64,000 nt of DNA. Origin: Sclerotiophoma versabilis (lineage: Eukaryota; Ascomycota; Dothideomycetes; Pleosporales; Didymellaceae). Within the stretch, counting starts at the first letter, position 1. Each line of letters opens with the position of its first letter. The notes under the pieces were generated by a model that saw only the letters and a program-made list of their open reading frames with translations, searched no databases and had not been told where the DNA came from. Positions 41,528-53,185 of the stretch are shown piece after piece. The translations under genes were made by a program, and so were the position numbers. The stretch spans positions 3,658,001 to 3,722,000 of the forward strand of contig JAAROD010000015.1 in the NCBI GenBank assembly GCA_012274445.1. Direction: 5' to 3'.

Positions 41528-41849
41528 TCGTTAGGAACTGTACTAAACGTTCAACTTTAGAGAAAGACGCTAAACTAGAATAGGCTGTTACATATAACTG
41601 ATGCTCTGTGAGGGCTAAGGTATTAAGAGGGCTAATTGATTGTGCTGGACAAAAGTGTCGTCTACACGCCCTCTATGAATAAGGATAGGTTGGGTGCGAA
41701 TCACGATGTGTGAGAGCTACAGAGAGAAGGATTATACTCATGAGGGCATGCCATAAGCCTAACTTGAACTAGCGCATAAGAGGGCAGCAAACGTGGGATA
41801 GAGACTTGGGGCAGCGTTGCACGGGCCTATGGGGCAAACCCTTTAGCCG

Positions 41850-42010
41850 ACCGTCCTCCTCTGGAGAAAGGCTCGCGTAACCATCACCAGCACTCTAGAG
41901 TGCTCGTGTTGGTTACGCTGAACTAGAGGAGGCCGTCGCATATAGTTGAATGATTGTAAGGGAAAAAAGGTCTCTTCTAGACGCCCTCCTCTAGAGAAAA
42001 GCAGGCGTTT
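41850..42010 (-). repeat. Inverted monomer of the 127-bp palindrome repeat
   Basis: This is the reverse complement of a unit of the array at 47057-47568, including the near-palindrome (AGCACTCTAGAGTGCT core, at 41890-41910) and the flanking CCTCCTCTAG and GTCTAGAAG-type boxes. It lies 5.2 kb from the array in opposite orientation. Confidence 0.85.
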
Positions 42011-42103
42011 CAGAATACTAGTCCGAAGAGACCTTCGCCGCTCAAAATCAATCAACTATATATCAGATTTCACAGCGTAGGAACGGATCAGAAGATCAAC
42101 GCT

Positions 42104-42590
42104 ATGGATGAATCTTTTAGGAAATCGTTTCCTAGAACCCAGCAGCTCCATGGTATCTCTTTGAGCTTGTTCCTTGCTTCCGTCTCCCTCTCCGAAGTTA
42201 TATTTACACTAGAAGTACTTGTGTTTCTTATCGTCCGCAAGCGCTTCACTGATCTTTAGTTAGCTCACAAGATTTTACCTATTCTTTTGCTAATAGTGGC
42301 AGAAATACTGGTCCAGGAGATGTTAACACTACCCGCACAACCTGGAAAACATACATGGTGGCAAACTTTGTTCGATTTGACCACCGCCATAAGCATTTCG
42401 ATAGATGCTTCTTCCGCCAGTACTTTCGGTCACTGATTCTTGTATATACTCCAGTTACACTCCTTATAACCCCCGTTCTCGTCCCTTTGAACTACACCAA
42501 CGGAAAAAGCGTTGTGCTTGGAGTGAGTGGACTCGATGCCTTGGGGTGGTCCAACGTTGGCATTGATCAAGCAGATCGGTACTGGGCTCT
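42104..42590 (+). pseudogene. CSC1/OSCA-like channel gene fragment
   Basis: The first exon-like frame from ATG 42104 carries a first membrane segment (SLSEVIFTLEVLVFLIVRKR). After an unresolved gap, frames from 42355 read FFRQYFRSLILVYTPVTLL, LVPLNYTNGK, LGVSGLDALGWSNVG and DRYWA, characteristic of the N-ter TM region of CSC1/OSCA/TMEM63 mechanosensitive channels. The gene then ends abruptly at 42590 where transposase sequence begins. The remaining two thirds, including the pore, are absent. Confidence 0.7.
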
Positions 42591-42971
42591 TCGAGGAGGA
42601 GGCTGCAAAAACCGCTAGGCGTGAAATTCAACACCAAAATAAGCTGCTTAAGACAAAAGAGAAGGAGGATAACCGCGTGAGGCGGTTGAGGAAGAAGGAA
42701 GAGCGCGATTATAGGCGTGCCGAATCACGTGCTGGAATCGACGCGCGTAAGGCAACGAGAGCAGCTCATAACGCGATCGCGACGCTCAAAAAAGTATCCA
42801 GTTGCCTAAACAGGCTAAGGGCAAGGACTAACAGCAGTCGCAGTCAAAACAACTAAAGCGACGTCGTGGTGCTGCCGTGCGCAGGCCACGCGTGGTTCAT
42901 CCCCCCCCCCCCTCTGAATTGAGCACCAGTGGTCGCGTAATTACCGCTACAAAAAAATTGAGATAGCCAAA
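42590..42971 (+). mobile_element. Fot1/pogo-type transposase tail, truncated
   Basis: From 42590 the sequence reads LFEEEAAKTARREIQHQN and then a Lys/Arg/Glu-rich helix (KTKEKEDNRVRRLRKKEERD) typical of the C-terminus of fungal Fot1/pogo DDE transposases. After frameshifts it gives SQSKQLKRRRGA, a Pro run made by a C homopolymer, and STSGRVITATKKLR, the usual end of these proteins. The DDE catalytic part is missing and the junction falls inside the CSC1-like fragment. Confidence 0.6.
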
Positions 42972-43668
42972 ATGTGCGTGGTAGTCAATAGACCATTCTA
43001 CCACCTTTTTTTTTTGCTATAATTGCTTTATTTTGTGGCTCGATGACCCATGTATCAGGTGGTCAAAGGTGGTAGGGTGTGCATCACGAGTCCGTACACG
43101 GTACGAGTCGTGGATGCATCTCTAATTTGCTGATGTGCACCAGAGCTATGTCGTGATGACACCCAGAGATTTAAAGCCAATTCGGGAATCGTTGTGTTGA
43201 TCTGGGGCCCCGGCACACGGCGGTCCGAGCGGAAGACAAGAGTGATTGCCGCCGCGCATGGGTCCGGAGAGCCGGGTATCGTTCTTACTGGTGTCGCAAG
43301 CGCTGGGATGACGGCCATATTGCCGCGGGTCGGCGAAATGAATGTTGGGCTCCAACAGCAGAAATTAGCAATGTCACGTAGGACCTCGTTCTGCAGGAAA
43401 CCTCAAGATTCAAATCATTCCTCGATATCCGAGATAGCCAGACAGTTGCATACCTTTCCAGCAACTAGCAGCCATTGATGACTGGCGTGAACCGCTAGGC
43501 ACCACTAGGAAAGGCAAATGTACCTAGCGTGGGAAGACTCTCTAATTTGTGTTGTATCAGCATTCCCAACCACTCGTCTATATAAGTCATTGTGATGCGG
43601 GTGATGCGGATGATATACTGATCATTCCACGATCTTACTTTACAGTATTGGACTCAATTGACTACAAC
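42972..43668. other. Intergenic, homopolymers, GC-rich block
   Basis: Holds a T homopolymer (about 43003-43013) and a GC-rich block at 43190-43330 with overlapping ORFs on both strands. Nothing recognised. Confidence 0.4.
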
Positions 43669-44746
43669 ATGGCTTGGCACATGAACCGCGACAACGTAGT
43701 TCTGATTAAAGATGTCAGGATCCCTGTCTCATCTTCAGTCATGGCACATATATCACCAGAGTTCCATAAGCTCTTCACTACTCAACACGGCTCGTTGCGG
43801 AAATTGATCAAGCTACCAAATGAAGATCCCGTGGCGTTTGGTATAATCTGCGAGTCAGCTCATGGCTCCTTCATACCGCATGATCACATATCGCTGCAAA
43901 CGCTCGCCAACATGGCTGGCGCTATCCAACGTTACAAAATTCCTGCCACATCCCGGGTTCATCATACCGTGGAATTCAGTTTCGCCGTCCACACTTTTAG
44001 GCTAAGCACACTTGCAACGATCGAACTCCTCAAGCTCCTTGGCGTCGCGAAAGCCCTGAGCTCCACCAAATACAAAAAACTGCTCAAAGATGTGTTTCTT
44101 CAGTATCCGCTTCAACTTGAAGCATTGCCCATGGAACAAATCGCTGGCGGTTGTGAAACAGATTGTGCTATACTGGGTATGGACTCTACTTCCTGGAACA
44201 TAAGAAGGCTTACTAAATCTCACAGCAAGTTTGAAGCTAAGGGGTGCGGCATGCCGCGCACAAGTGGCAAGCACACTGTTGAATTCGCTGGGCGATGATC
44301 GCACTCTTTATCAGCAAGAGAAAAGCGGCTTAGCTATGTGGATTTTGAAGGGCAGCCTCAGCCTACAGGAGATCGATACTCGTCTTCGAGGTGTCAGGAG
44401 CGCTGCAGATCGTCACAGGGAACAGCTGCTAGAAGCCAGTGGAGCGATCAATGAAGCGACTGCAGATATCAATCACTATGTCCGTACTACGATTGGAGAA
44501 GCTCAAGGAGTGGAAGAACGTCACGAAAAGGATATTATGATGCTGGACGAGCGCCACAAGGTAAAGCGCCTGGAGATCCAGATCGCGGAAGGTGGGCGAA
44601 TGTTGGGGGATTCATTCTATGCTGATGGTTCGTCCAGCGGTACAGATTTTGAGGATATCGAAGCTTACGCTGAGTCGCTGGGAGAATGGTATGAGGGCTT
44701 GCAATTCGATGACAATAATTCTGTGTCTTCCGCCCAGACTATCTAG
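43669..44746 (+). CDS. BTB/POZ-domain protein with coiled-coil tail, 342 aa
   Basis: Exon 1 runs from ATG 43669 to 44176 and exon 2 from 44226 to 44746. The 49-bp intron has a GTATGG donor, CTTACTAAAT-like branch and CACAG acceptor, and joining keeps frame. Residues 5-75 look like a fungal BTB domain: DNVVLIKDVRIPVSSSVMA, then FHKLFTT and IKLPNEDPVAF. The C-terminal half is a helical coil (IDTRLRGVRSAADRHREQL) ending in an acidic tail. BTB proteins mediate dimerisation and often serve as adaptors for Cullin-3 ubiquitin ligases. No kelch or zinc finger follows. Confidence 0.75.
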
Positions 44747-45078
44747 GAGCATTTAGAGATGTTTTAAGATATGGGGGGTTGGTTTCGAGTCGATATAATA
44801 GAGGATTATTTGTGACACTTTACGAAGTAAGGACATTCTATGTAGCACGTGGTGGTGTGATGGTTCCGCCTCTACATGACGCAGATGTGTGTGGAAGGTG
44901 CTTATCAAGGAGATAGATCCTCCCGATGGGCAGATATAGGGCTGTCATGATAACAACACACTGAGATAGCAGTAAAAATTTGGTTTATCCATAGCGAATT
45001 TTTCACGCCGCTCATACTGTGACATTACTCCCATCAACTTAGTTCTCGCAGGCTCAAGGACTCATATGTATACAGGTA
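44747..45078. other. Intergenic, no feature recognised
   Basis: Space between the BTB gene and the convergent Zn2Cys6 gene. Nothing coding or repetitive was seen. Confidence 0.4.
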
Positions 45079-45811
45079 TCACGCCGTGTGAGTTTGTAGC
45101 CAGTGTAACCCTGCAGCCTCGGCTCCGTCCGTATCCATTGAGTAAATCTCTTGCAGGTTCAATCTGCTTTCAAGGCTATTATGCTCTGGTAGCGGTAAAT
45201 TCTGTTGTATCGGAGAGCCCATGAAGGTGTTCGGCTCCGAGACAGTTGCACCAAAGGTTGAATATGGTAAGGGTTCTGGCTGTGGTTGCGGAAGAGACGC
45301 AGTAGGCATTGTGTCTGGCCTTGGAATCTGGTATGGTAATTGATCGTGCCTGATTGTTGCGCCCACAGGAACTGCGTTCAGGTACGTCACAATGTCGTGC
45401 AGGAATGGGCGGCCATCTCCCATACTCTGCACTGGTAAGGCCGGCAGACTGTGGCCAGTCTGAACGTATTCGTACAACGTTTGTAATGCGTTCTTAAGCT
45501 GTCTGTTCTGTGTCTCAAGAAGAGATGTGCTGCGGAAGATGTAAGTTGAAAGACGCTATCGCTGGACCGAGCCAGGAAATGCTTACTGAGAGTTTATATT
45601 CTGCTGGTGGCCCGCTCTCTGACTATAGTTACACACAGAGTTCTCGGCTCGACATCTCTCGCACAGACGCTCCCCATCACACGACATCAAAGTAAGCATT
45701 AGGCTTAATCGGAACAGGGCTTGAATTACATACCTTTGTTTTCTTAACTCGGCACTGGTCGCACGCTTGCTTCGCTCGTTTTCTGGTTCTGTCCATTATA
45801 GCGGGGGCCAT
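45079..45811 (-). pseudogene. Zn2Cys6 transcription factor, probably broken
   Basis: Exon 1 (45811-45734) encodes RKRAKQACDQCRVKKTK and ends at a GTATGT donor. Exon 2 (45681-45587) continues CDGERLCERCRAENSVC, completing the six cysteines, and ends at a GTAAGC donor. Exon 3 (from 45530) gives TSLLETQNRQLKNALQ, the expected leucine-rich dimer linker, then LYEYVQTGHSLPALP to the stop at 45079. Two defects are seen: the acceptor before exon 2 is CG instead of AG, and a run of four Ts at 45480-45483 shifts the frame inside exon 3. Without them this would be a compact 200-aa fungal regulator with no middle homology region. Confidence 0.65.
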
Positions 45812-47056
45812 TGAACGCTCTATACAACTTGCATATGTATAAGATCCTGCAGGAATGTTGTATGTGCCCACTGGGTAGATTCCTGTTCTTCATATCTTCG
45901 CATTAGTGCTGTGCCACAATGATACATACGATAGTTTACGCATAGATTGGGTCACATCGTGCCTAAACTCAACGCTACCTACCGTGCCGCACTTGATCTC
46001 AGCACCAACTTTCCCAACACAGTGTTGTGGGTGAACGTCGGCCTTACAGATAAGTGACGCCGTGAGAAGGGCCTTTATTCGGAGGAGGATTGTAGTTACT
46101 ATCACCTCAACTACTCGAACTCGATATAGTCCTCAGCGTAACCAGCTCCCCTTCGAAGGCAGTCGCGCCAGACTGTGGCATTATTCAAAACCTGTCCCAA
46201 TGTCATATACTTAAAAAGGCCCTATGTAGCAACGAACATGGTATGATGAAGTTCGCACTTGCTGTTTAGGTTCCTGGCTAGGCACAAACCCGCATGCATA
46301 TACGGCCACGCGAGTGCAAATCTCCGCATTAAGGGACATTGCGTCTTGCCATCACATTAAGCGGCTGCAGCGTGTAGCAGCGCTAGTGCGAGTTATCCGC
46401 AGACAGCCGAGCGCCTCGCTCAGATCGCTCTCACCTCTGACAAATGCAAACAGCAGATTTCCGCCAAAGACGTTGTTTCCTGCCAACATTGGTGCTCTTG
46501 CCACCCTCACCTTCAACAACTATGGGACAGTACTGTGTCCGGTCTCAGGGCTTTTCTAGTCCAGGGGGAGAGGCAAAGGTGCTGCTGTAAGATGAAAGTT
46601 CCCGCAGCGCGTGTGAAGCCGCTGTCGCGCTATGAGCTGCATCCTCGCTGTGCAGCAACGATCTGCATGATCCGATGCCAAGAACTTGGAGACAAAAGCT
46701 TCTTTGTGCACAGTCCACTTCTTTAGCAATCAAGGCAGTTCTCCGGGAGCGTAGTTCGCAGTCCGGGATTCATCTCCTAATTGCCTTGACTCTCTTTTAT
46801 TAAGCTGCAGTAAGCAGGCTGATTGGAGGATAATCCTGCCTTTATTGCTTTGCCGCGTATCTGCAGCCCGCGCGCACTACCTTTTATAGCAAAGATAAAC
46901 CTGTCTGTGCTGATTTTGCTTGCCTAAGCTTCTGCTTACGCCCTTACATGCACATCCTAACAATAAACAGGATAGACATGACAATAAGGGCGACAAGGCA
47001 TTAACAAAGGTTAAGAAGTCTTAGGCAACGTGCACGGTCTAGGCGCGACTGAGTAG
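45812..47056. other. Intergenic, about 1.2 kb
   Basis: No gene recognised. ORFs at 46314-46733 overlap on both strands in GC-rich sequence and carry no family signature. Confidence 0.4.
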
Positions 47057-47568
47057 TAAGCTTAACACCATACAGTAGCCTTTCTCCAGAGGAGGGCGTC
47101 TAGAAGAGGCCTTCTTTTCCCTCACAATCATTCAACTATATGCGACAGCCTCCTCTAGTTCAGCGTAACCAACACGAGCACTCTAGAGCGCTGGTGATAG
47201 TTACGCGAGCCTTTCTCTGGAGGGCGTCTAGAAGAGATCTTTGCCCCTTACAGTCTATTAACTATATATAACGGCCTCCTCTAGTTCAGCGTAACCAACA
47301 CGAGCACTCTAGAGTGCTGGTGATGGTTACGCGAGCCTTTCTCTAGAGGATGGCGTCTAGAAGAGGCCTTCTTTTCCCTCACAATCATTCAACTATATGC
47401 GACGGCCTCCTCTAGTTCAGCGTAACCAACACGAGCACTCTAGAGTGCTGGTGATGGTTACGCGAGCCTTTCTCCAGAGGCAGGCGTTCAAGGCCACCAG
47501 TTAGAAGAGCCCTTTGCCTCTCGCAATGTATTGATTATATGTAAGTAGTAGGCTCAACGCCGTACAGT
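47057..47568 (+). repeat. Tandem array of about 127-bp units with palindromes
   Basis: Three full units and one partial unit start near 47079, 47213, 47335 and 47467. The CTCTAGAG centres at 47181, 47307 and 47438 show periods of 126 and 131 bp. Each unit has a CCTTTCTC box, a GTCTAGAAGAG box, CCTCCTCTAG, and a near-palindrome of about 40 bp with GCGTAACC and GGTTACGC arms. Related bases flank the array (AACACCATACAG at 47063 and AACGCCGTACAG at 47555). Confidence 0.9.
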
Positions 47569-47652
47569 GTCTCGCATCATCGATTATGAGAGCTCAAACA
47601 GGCAATAGTGATAATGCAAGCTCTTTGTTTGCTGCAGATAAGGTGACACATC

Positions 47653-49765
47653 CTACCTTGGCTTCATGATCCAGATCCCATAGTTCTCATGTCTGTATAT
47701 ATAATAAATGTCTTCCGGTTGCTTAGATCGTTTTCGGCGATGCAAAATCTGCGAGGGATCACAAAGCTTCAGCCGCCCATCTCTATCGACCAAAGCGAAC
47801 AAAGGCGCCACGCCCTGCGCGCGGATACTGTTGACTACCCTCTTGATGTCCTCCCAAGTTGCATCACATCTGTACTCCGCGAGTGGACTTATGTCCCGAC
47901 TCTGGGGCAGATGCCAGAATGTGATGTTGGCGTCGTGGGGCCTAGCTAGATCCTCGGGATATAAAGGTACCGAGTAGACGGAAGACGAGCGTAATGTCAG
48001 TCGGGCTGGTTGAGAATCCCCCTGAGTGCCGCCAACGGCGCTTGACCCAAATTTTTCGAAGAAGGACATAGAAATCAAAACAAGCTCTCCAAACTCCGTC
48101 AACGCATATCTCGGCTCTTGTGTAAGAGCGCTCCATATTGTGGGAAGGAATAACTGTGGGTGGTTCCTGGGCACCCGAGTCGTATTCGCACTGTCAGTCG
48201 TCATCAAAGGAGTAGGAGCAGGCAGGCGAGGTTCGAAGATCACTTGATTTCTTTGGCGTGAACGGACCTCTGCATTGAACTTATCGGCCGGTGCAGAGAA
48301 GAAGACACTTGGTCGTTCTTGAAGCATATGCATGCGGATTTGCGAGAGGTCGGGATCTTGGTTGCAGAGAGAAGCGATCATGTTGGACTCAAACCCGAGC
48401 CTGCGTGCAAATTTACCAAGCCGAATCACCCATCCAGGGCGCTCCGAGGGCTGCGCCTGGTCTAGTGGTTCCTTGCGGTGGTTCTGGTGAACTTGCACAT
48501 GGCGCAATAAATATAGACAGAGTTGCCAATAGGAGTGTAGTCCTGGGTCGCTACATTCAAAAAAGCGCTCATCATGCTCGCTATATTGTAGAATGCATTG
48601 TTGCTCATTTTGTCCAGGCCGCTCGTAGCAATTCTGAAGTAGGATGTCTCTTACCGAGGGAAGGCGTCTGGACACTAGGTTGAATTCACCCCTCGAAGGG
48701 TACAACTCGCCAGGTGGGAGCAGCTCTCTTAAAGGAAGCATAACCGGTCCCAGTATCTTGACATGTTTGAAAAAGGTCTGGAAATTTAAGATAAGTCCTT
48801 CGACAGCAAGCACCCTTTGACAGATCTGAGCGCGTACACCGGAATCATGTACGCGAGGAAATACGTGGTGTCTTTCGAACAAGCCTTCTATCATGGAGCG
48901 ATCGCGGGAACTCCACAGAGGTGCAAGACCTCCAAGCTTCTCGATGGTGTACTCGTCACAGAGGTGCGCATCACCATCTGTGATTGTGTACCAGATCTCA
49001 TACATTCGGATCAAATAGCATTCAATCTCCTGGAGGAATGAATGAGCCTAATCGCATTGGCTTTAAGGGAGTCGTACCTGTCTACATCGCCAGCTCAGTA
49101 TGAGTGGAAAAGAGCCGAGCTGGAAACTCATCCACAAGGAGCGAAATGGCTCCAGTCTCTCCAGACAGATGCGAAGCCATTCATTACGTAAAATTTGATT
49201 CAGACTCTTTAGCTTAGCTCCTAGTAGCCTTTTCCATCTGTTCGCGGTTTCATAGTTTTGCTCGCGTTCGTAAAATCGAACATGAAGAAACTTTTCCCCA
49301 TCATACGGAGACGTATGTAGTTGATAGGATTGACGGATTTGAGTTACAATAGTTACGGGTGCATCCGTATACTGTTCAGCAGCCAATTTCAAGTAGGATA
49401 GCAATGCCCTCACCTGAGCTGTAAAGATCAACGAGCCACCAGTCGTTTTCACCTTGCGATTCACCTTTTTTTGCGGTCTCCAACCGGAATCTTCCGTGAA
49501 GGCACGGTAGCTCAAGGCCGATCGGAAGAGCAAGCCTTGGAGAAATTCCTATCGCGTACAACGCGCCTAAAGAGATACCTGAGTTGACCAGGAAGTCTTG
49601 GTATTCCGAAGGACTAATCAAAGCGGGTAGGTTATGTTCTATATCAGATATGCAGCAGCCAACGCAATCGTCAGGATTTGTACTACTAGGACTGTAGCAT
49701 AGGTTTTGGAATCTTACCTGGGCTGTCCCCAGGTAATATCGATGTCTCTCGAGCTTCATACTCAT
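47653..49765 (-). CDS. Second DUF3723-like protein
   Basis: From ATG 49765 the frame carries LPCLHGRFRLETAKK and WWLVDLYSS, matching the family. The second part (about 49430-49078) has DGEKFLHVRFYEREQ and LWMSFQLGSFPLIL, and ends at a GTACGA donor. The third (49029-47653) follows CCTCCAG and reads MYEIWYTITDG, LILNFQTFFKHVKILGPVM and RLGKFARRLGFE. The last intron is in the same place as in the 18308-21279 gene. The join between the first two parts is out of frame around 49420: no intron I tried restores it, so either a frameshift or an unseen intron is present. Unlike the first gene it lacks the coiled-coil C-terminus and ends YGIWIMKPR. Its 5' end is 163 bp from the divergent RING-patatin gene. 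Confidence 0.65.
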
Positions 49766-49928
49766 GTTGACTCAGTTTTCAATATTATGAAGGGTTTGCC
49801 AGTTTATAAATATGGGTATGCCCACCATAAAAATGAATCTCCTAAAATGTTCCTAGTTTTCGATAAGTGTTTATATAGACGATAATGTGCTCGAACACAT
49901 ATGCACATAGTAACAGATTTGTGTGGAT

Positions 49929-52900
49929 ATGCCGTCACGGCATTGTTCAGACTGGCTGTACGCTTTCCAGGCTGGAACAGATTGGTTCTTGGCTAGTGGG
50001 GGTGGCCTGCAACAGGCTACTACCAATCTTCGCAATGCTCAGGCCCAATTCCCATCTACTGTTCTGCTAATTGGTACAAAGGAGAAAGAGGCCGCACTCC
50101 AAGCGCTTTTCCCAGGTCGGCGCCATTCAAAATTCCGCGGTCTAGCACAACTGCATGCAGATGACTCGACGTCAGACAATAAACATCCACTGTTGATTGC
50201 TAGCCTAGACATGAGTAATGTTCCTGGTAAACAGAAGCCCCTGCAAAAGCAAGCCGAACACTTGTGTCATAAAGTTATGTGGCTATCAGAGGAACCCGCC
50301 GTGATTCGAACCCAGCCGCTAGTCGAAACTACAATTGGCAGGTTGCTGCTGTCATTTGCTGACGTTGTTTGTCTCTTTCTGGATGACTTCTCTACTCCTG
50401 AGGAAGGTGTCGAATTCCTACGAAGATGTGCAGGTTACAGTAGTCTTTCGCAAGGCTGGAAGCCACAGGTTATCTTCGTCACCAACAACACGTACAAGCG
50501 TAAGGGCGCCGCAAACCTGACAACATTTGGTAGCATTCGGCAGGTGACATTACCGGCAAATGGCCGCAAAATCCTACCTTCTCATAGATATCTCACTCTG
50601 AAGAACACAATACTCTCAAGCATTGAGATGGTAAGGAAAAGCAGAAGTGCCTCAAAGAGGCTCTATTCGGCAAACCACCTCAACCTTTTTTTCGAGCTGG
50701 CATTACGGCACGTTGCGACATTCGCCTCCCCAGAATTCGACTTCATTCTCGCCACACGCCAATTCAATCGAATAGAAGGTCGTCTCTGGCTCTATCTACA
50801 AAACTTTTTAGAGTTGTGCGCGGCCAATCACGTGACCAAGGAAGCTACCTTGGAGTACATGGCTTCTGCATTCACATTAGACAGCTTTCCACCAGGAATG
50901 CATCGTAAGTGTTCTATACTCAAACCAACATGTTTATGTAGTAATCAACAGGCTTTAAACCCTCTGAGGTGTTCGAGTCACTATACGAAGTTCACTGCTA
51001 TAAAGCCTTCTCGTCGCAGCAAGACCTCTCGCCAGCAGCCTCATGTACACACTTGAAAGCCAATTTTTGCCGTTTCTACTCTGAACTCGAGAAAGAGACG
51101 CTTACAGCAGTTCAACTACACAAAAGAAACCTGGAGAATATTCCTATCGACTGGAACGCAATGTGCAGCTCCCAATTGTGTCTTTACTGCCTTTTTCGCA
51201 AGCCTGAACATAGCTTGCGCTGTGGCCACACCTTCTGCGATTCATGTGCCTGCAAGTTTGGGTCAAAACGTCAGCAGATGGAACATTCATACCGCATCTC
51301 CCAGTGCATCTTGTGTCAATCCAAAGGCGAGCTTACAGTTCGTCTTAAGCCGCCTACAGCAGGATGCCGGTTGCTTGTCCTTGATGGAGGCGGCATTCGA
51401 GGAATTTTCACTCTGAAAATATTGCACGCGCTCGATAAGTATCGAAAGCTCCCATACCCTATTTACGACGAGTTTGATTTGACATTGGGTACAAGCACAG
51501 GTGAGTACCGCTCCTTTTTCGGCATATGCGAATAAAATAGACAGGTCACTTACGGTAAGATGTAGGTGGTCTCATTGTACTCATGTTTCTTTTGCGCCGG
51601 AACATAGACGAGTGCATCGCTATTTTCAAGCGGCTAGCAGAACGGGTCTTTCTTCCTCGCCAATCGTTTGGAAATTCTCTTTTCGGAAAGATCTACGGCT
51701 TCATATCTTCTTTGCTAACAGATAGTTTGTACGGAGCTGCTGAAATGGAAGCGTGCGTAAAAGAGGCATTTGGATCTGATACTGCTCTATTCGGCAGCAT
51801 ACCATCTGACGTGGGTATATCTGGACTAAAAGTAGCAGTCACTACAATGGCCGTGTCCAATTCAAGACTCTGCATCCTCTCTAACTACAATGGAGCTAGA
51901 GCTAGGCATGGTGAGAGCCTATAGCCCATCCTCACGTATGAGATTAATAGACAACTGCAGGTTACAAACACTATCGAGCTTCTCACGTAAAAGATGAGGT
52001 TCTTGTCTGTGACGCGTAGGGTCTGTCTCCTTCTTCAAGCTTTTTAACTGATCGTATTCAGAGCTAGGGCAACATCTGCTGCTCCCTCCTACTTCCCAGC
52101 AAAGTTTATCCGGGGTTTAGGATTTCTTCAGGATGGTGGTGCAGGGAAGCACAACAATCCGATCGACCCCGCAGAATGGGAATCAGGAGCTATTTGGGAC
52201 TCTGTCCCAGACCTAGCTGTTTCAGTAGGTACGGGATTCGCTCAAGATCTAGATTCACCGCATACTGTGTCCGGAAGACTGCGTTTCCGTGATCGCTTCT
52301 TCCCACGCCTGTTTCGGCTTTTCAACGCCATGTTGAACGCCCAGAGCGGCTGGGATGATCACCTAAATCGCGTACCTAAAGACGAACGACACAAATACTT
52401 CCGCATCAACATAGCGCTGGACAGGGAACCTCCGCTTGATGATGTTAGCAAGATACCGGAACTAGAATATTTGGCTGCGACCTTCCTTCGGGATTACGAT
52501 TTCTCCAGCATTACTCAGGCGCTCTTTGCTGGTTCATTCTTCTTTGAACTTCACCGAAAGCCAGTCGCAAAGGGGGCATCTTTTACATGTTCAGGCTCCA
52601 TCCGCTGTCGTAGCCCAGACACACGCGCGCTGATTGAGAGAATTTTGCAGGAATATCCAGAAGCCTCATTTACTGTGAAAGATGGTGCTAGCCTAGGTTA
52701 CATTGGCGGCTCCAGTTTTTGTGCTACATGTGGCCACTACCGCAAGGTCGTCAACTTTAAAGTCTACCACGTCGATCAGAGCGTATCCATTCAGGTACAG
52801 TTCAACCGATTGGGTCAGCATAGAATCAGCGGATTTCCGCAATCAATGACACAGTTCGCAAGACTCCAGTTGCTAGATGCCGGGTTTGGCAGATCAGATC

Positions 52901-53022
52901 ATCAAATCGCGGACTATGCAGGTACGAGCGGTTGTCAATGTCAGATCGCCAGAAAGAGAAAAAGAGATATGCCTTTGAAAACTAGAGCCTCCAAAAGGCG
53001 GTGCAAGAGACTTAAAGATTGA
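49929..53022 (+). CDS. RING-patatin-like phospholipase, 961 aa
   Basis: Five exons join without a frame break: 49929-50904, 50952-51500, 51566-51910, 51961-52015, 52062-53022. Introns are 46-65 bp. Residues 1-320 form an unrecognised N-terminal region. A RING-like zinc cluster follows (CLYCLFRKPEHSLRCGHTFC, DSCACKFG, CILC at about 410-455). Then comes the patatin domain: LDGGGIRGIF (oxyanion hole), GTSTGG with the nucleophile Ser across intron 2, and FLQDGGAGKHNNP with the catalytic Asp. The catalytic dyad is complete. After the domain a CATC motif precedes a basic C-terminus (RKRKRDM, KRRCKRLKD), likely nuclear. Patatins are acyl hydrolases acting on phospholipids; fungal patatins occur as effectors of recognition proteins, but here no NB-ARC follows. 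Confidence 0.85.
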
Positions 53023-53185
53023 TTGCACTAAGAATTATGCGAAATACAGTCATAGGCTAGATAACAATCAAATAAAACTCACCTTTGGATAAGGAAGTAG
53101 TTCTACACTTTGATATTAGATCTCAGCACTTAGAAAATTTCTGTTTCTCAAATATTCCTCTCACTTATTTTTATTGTCTTACACC

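Noticed and set aside
43055..43478. ORFs on both strands in a GC-rich block
   Set aside because: Neither translation has a family signature, and they overlap each other fully.
47057..47568. Regular spacing of palindromes suggested a CRISPR-like array
   Set aside because: The DNA is fungal, and the intervening sequences are also repeated, so there are no spacers.
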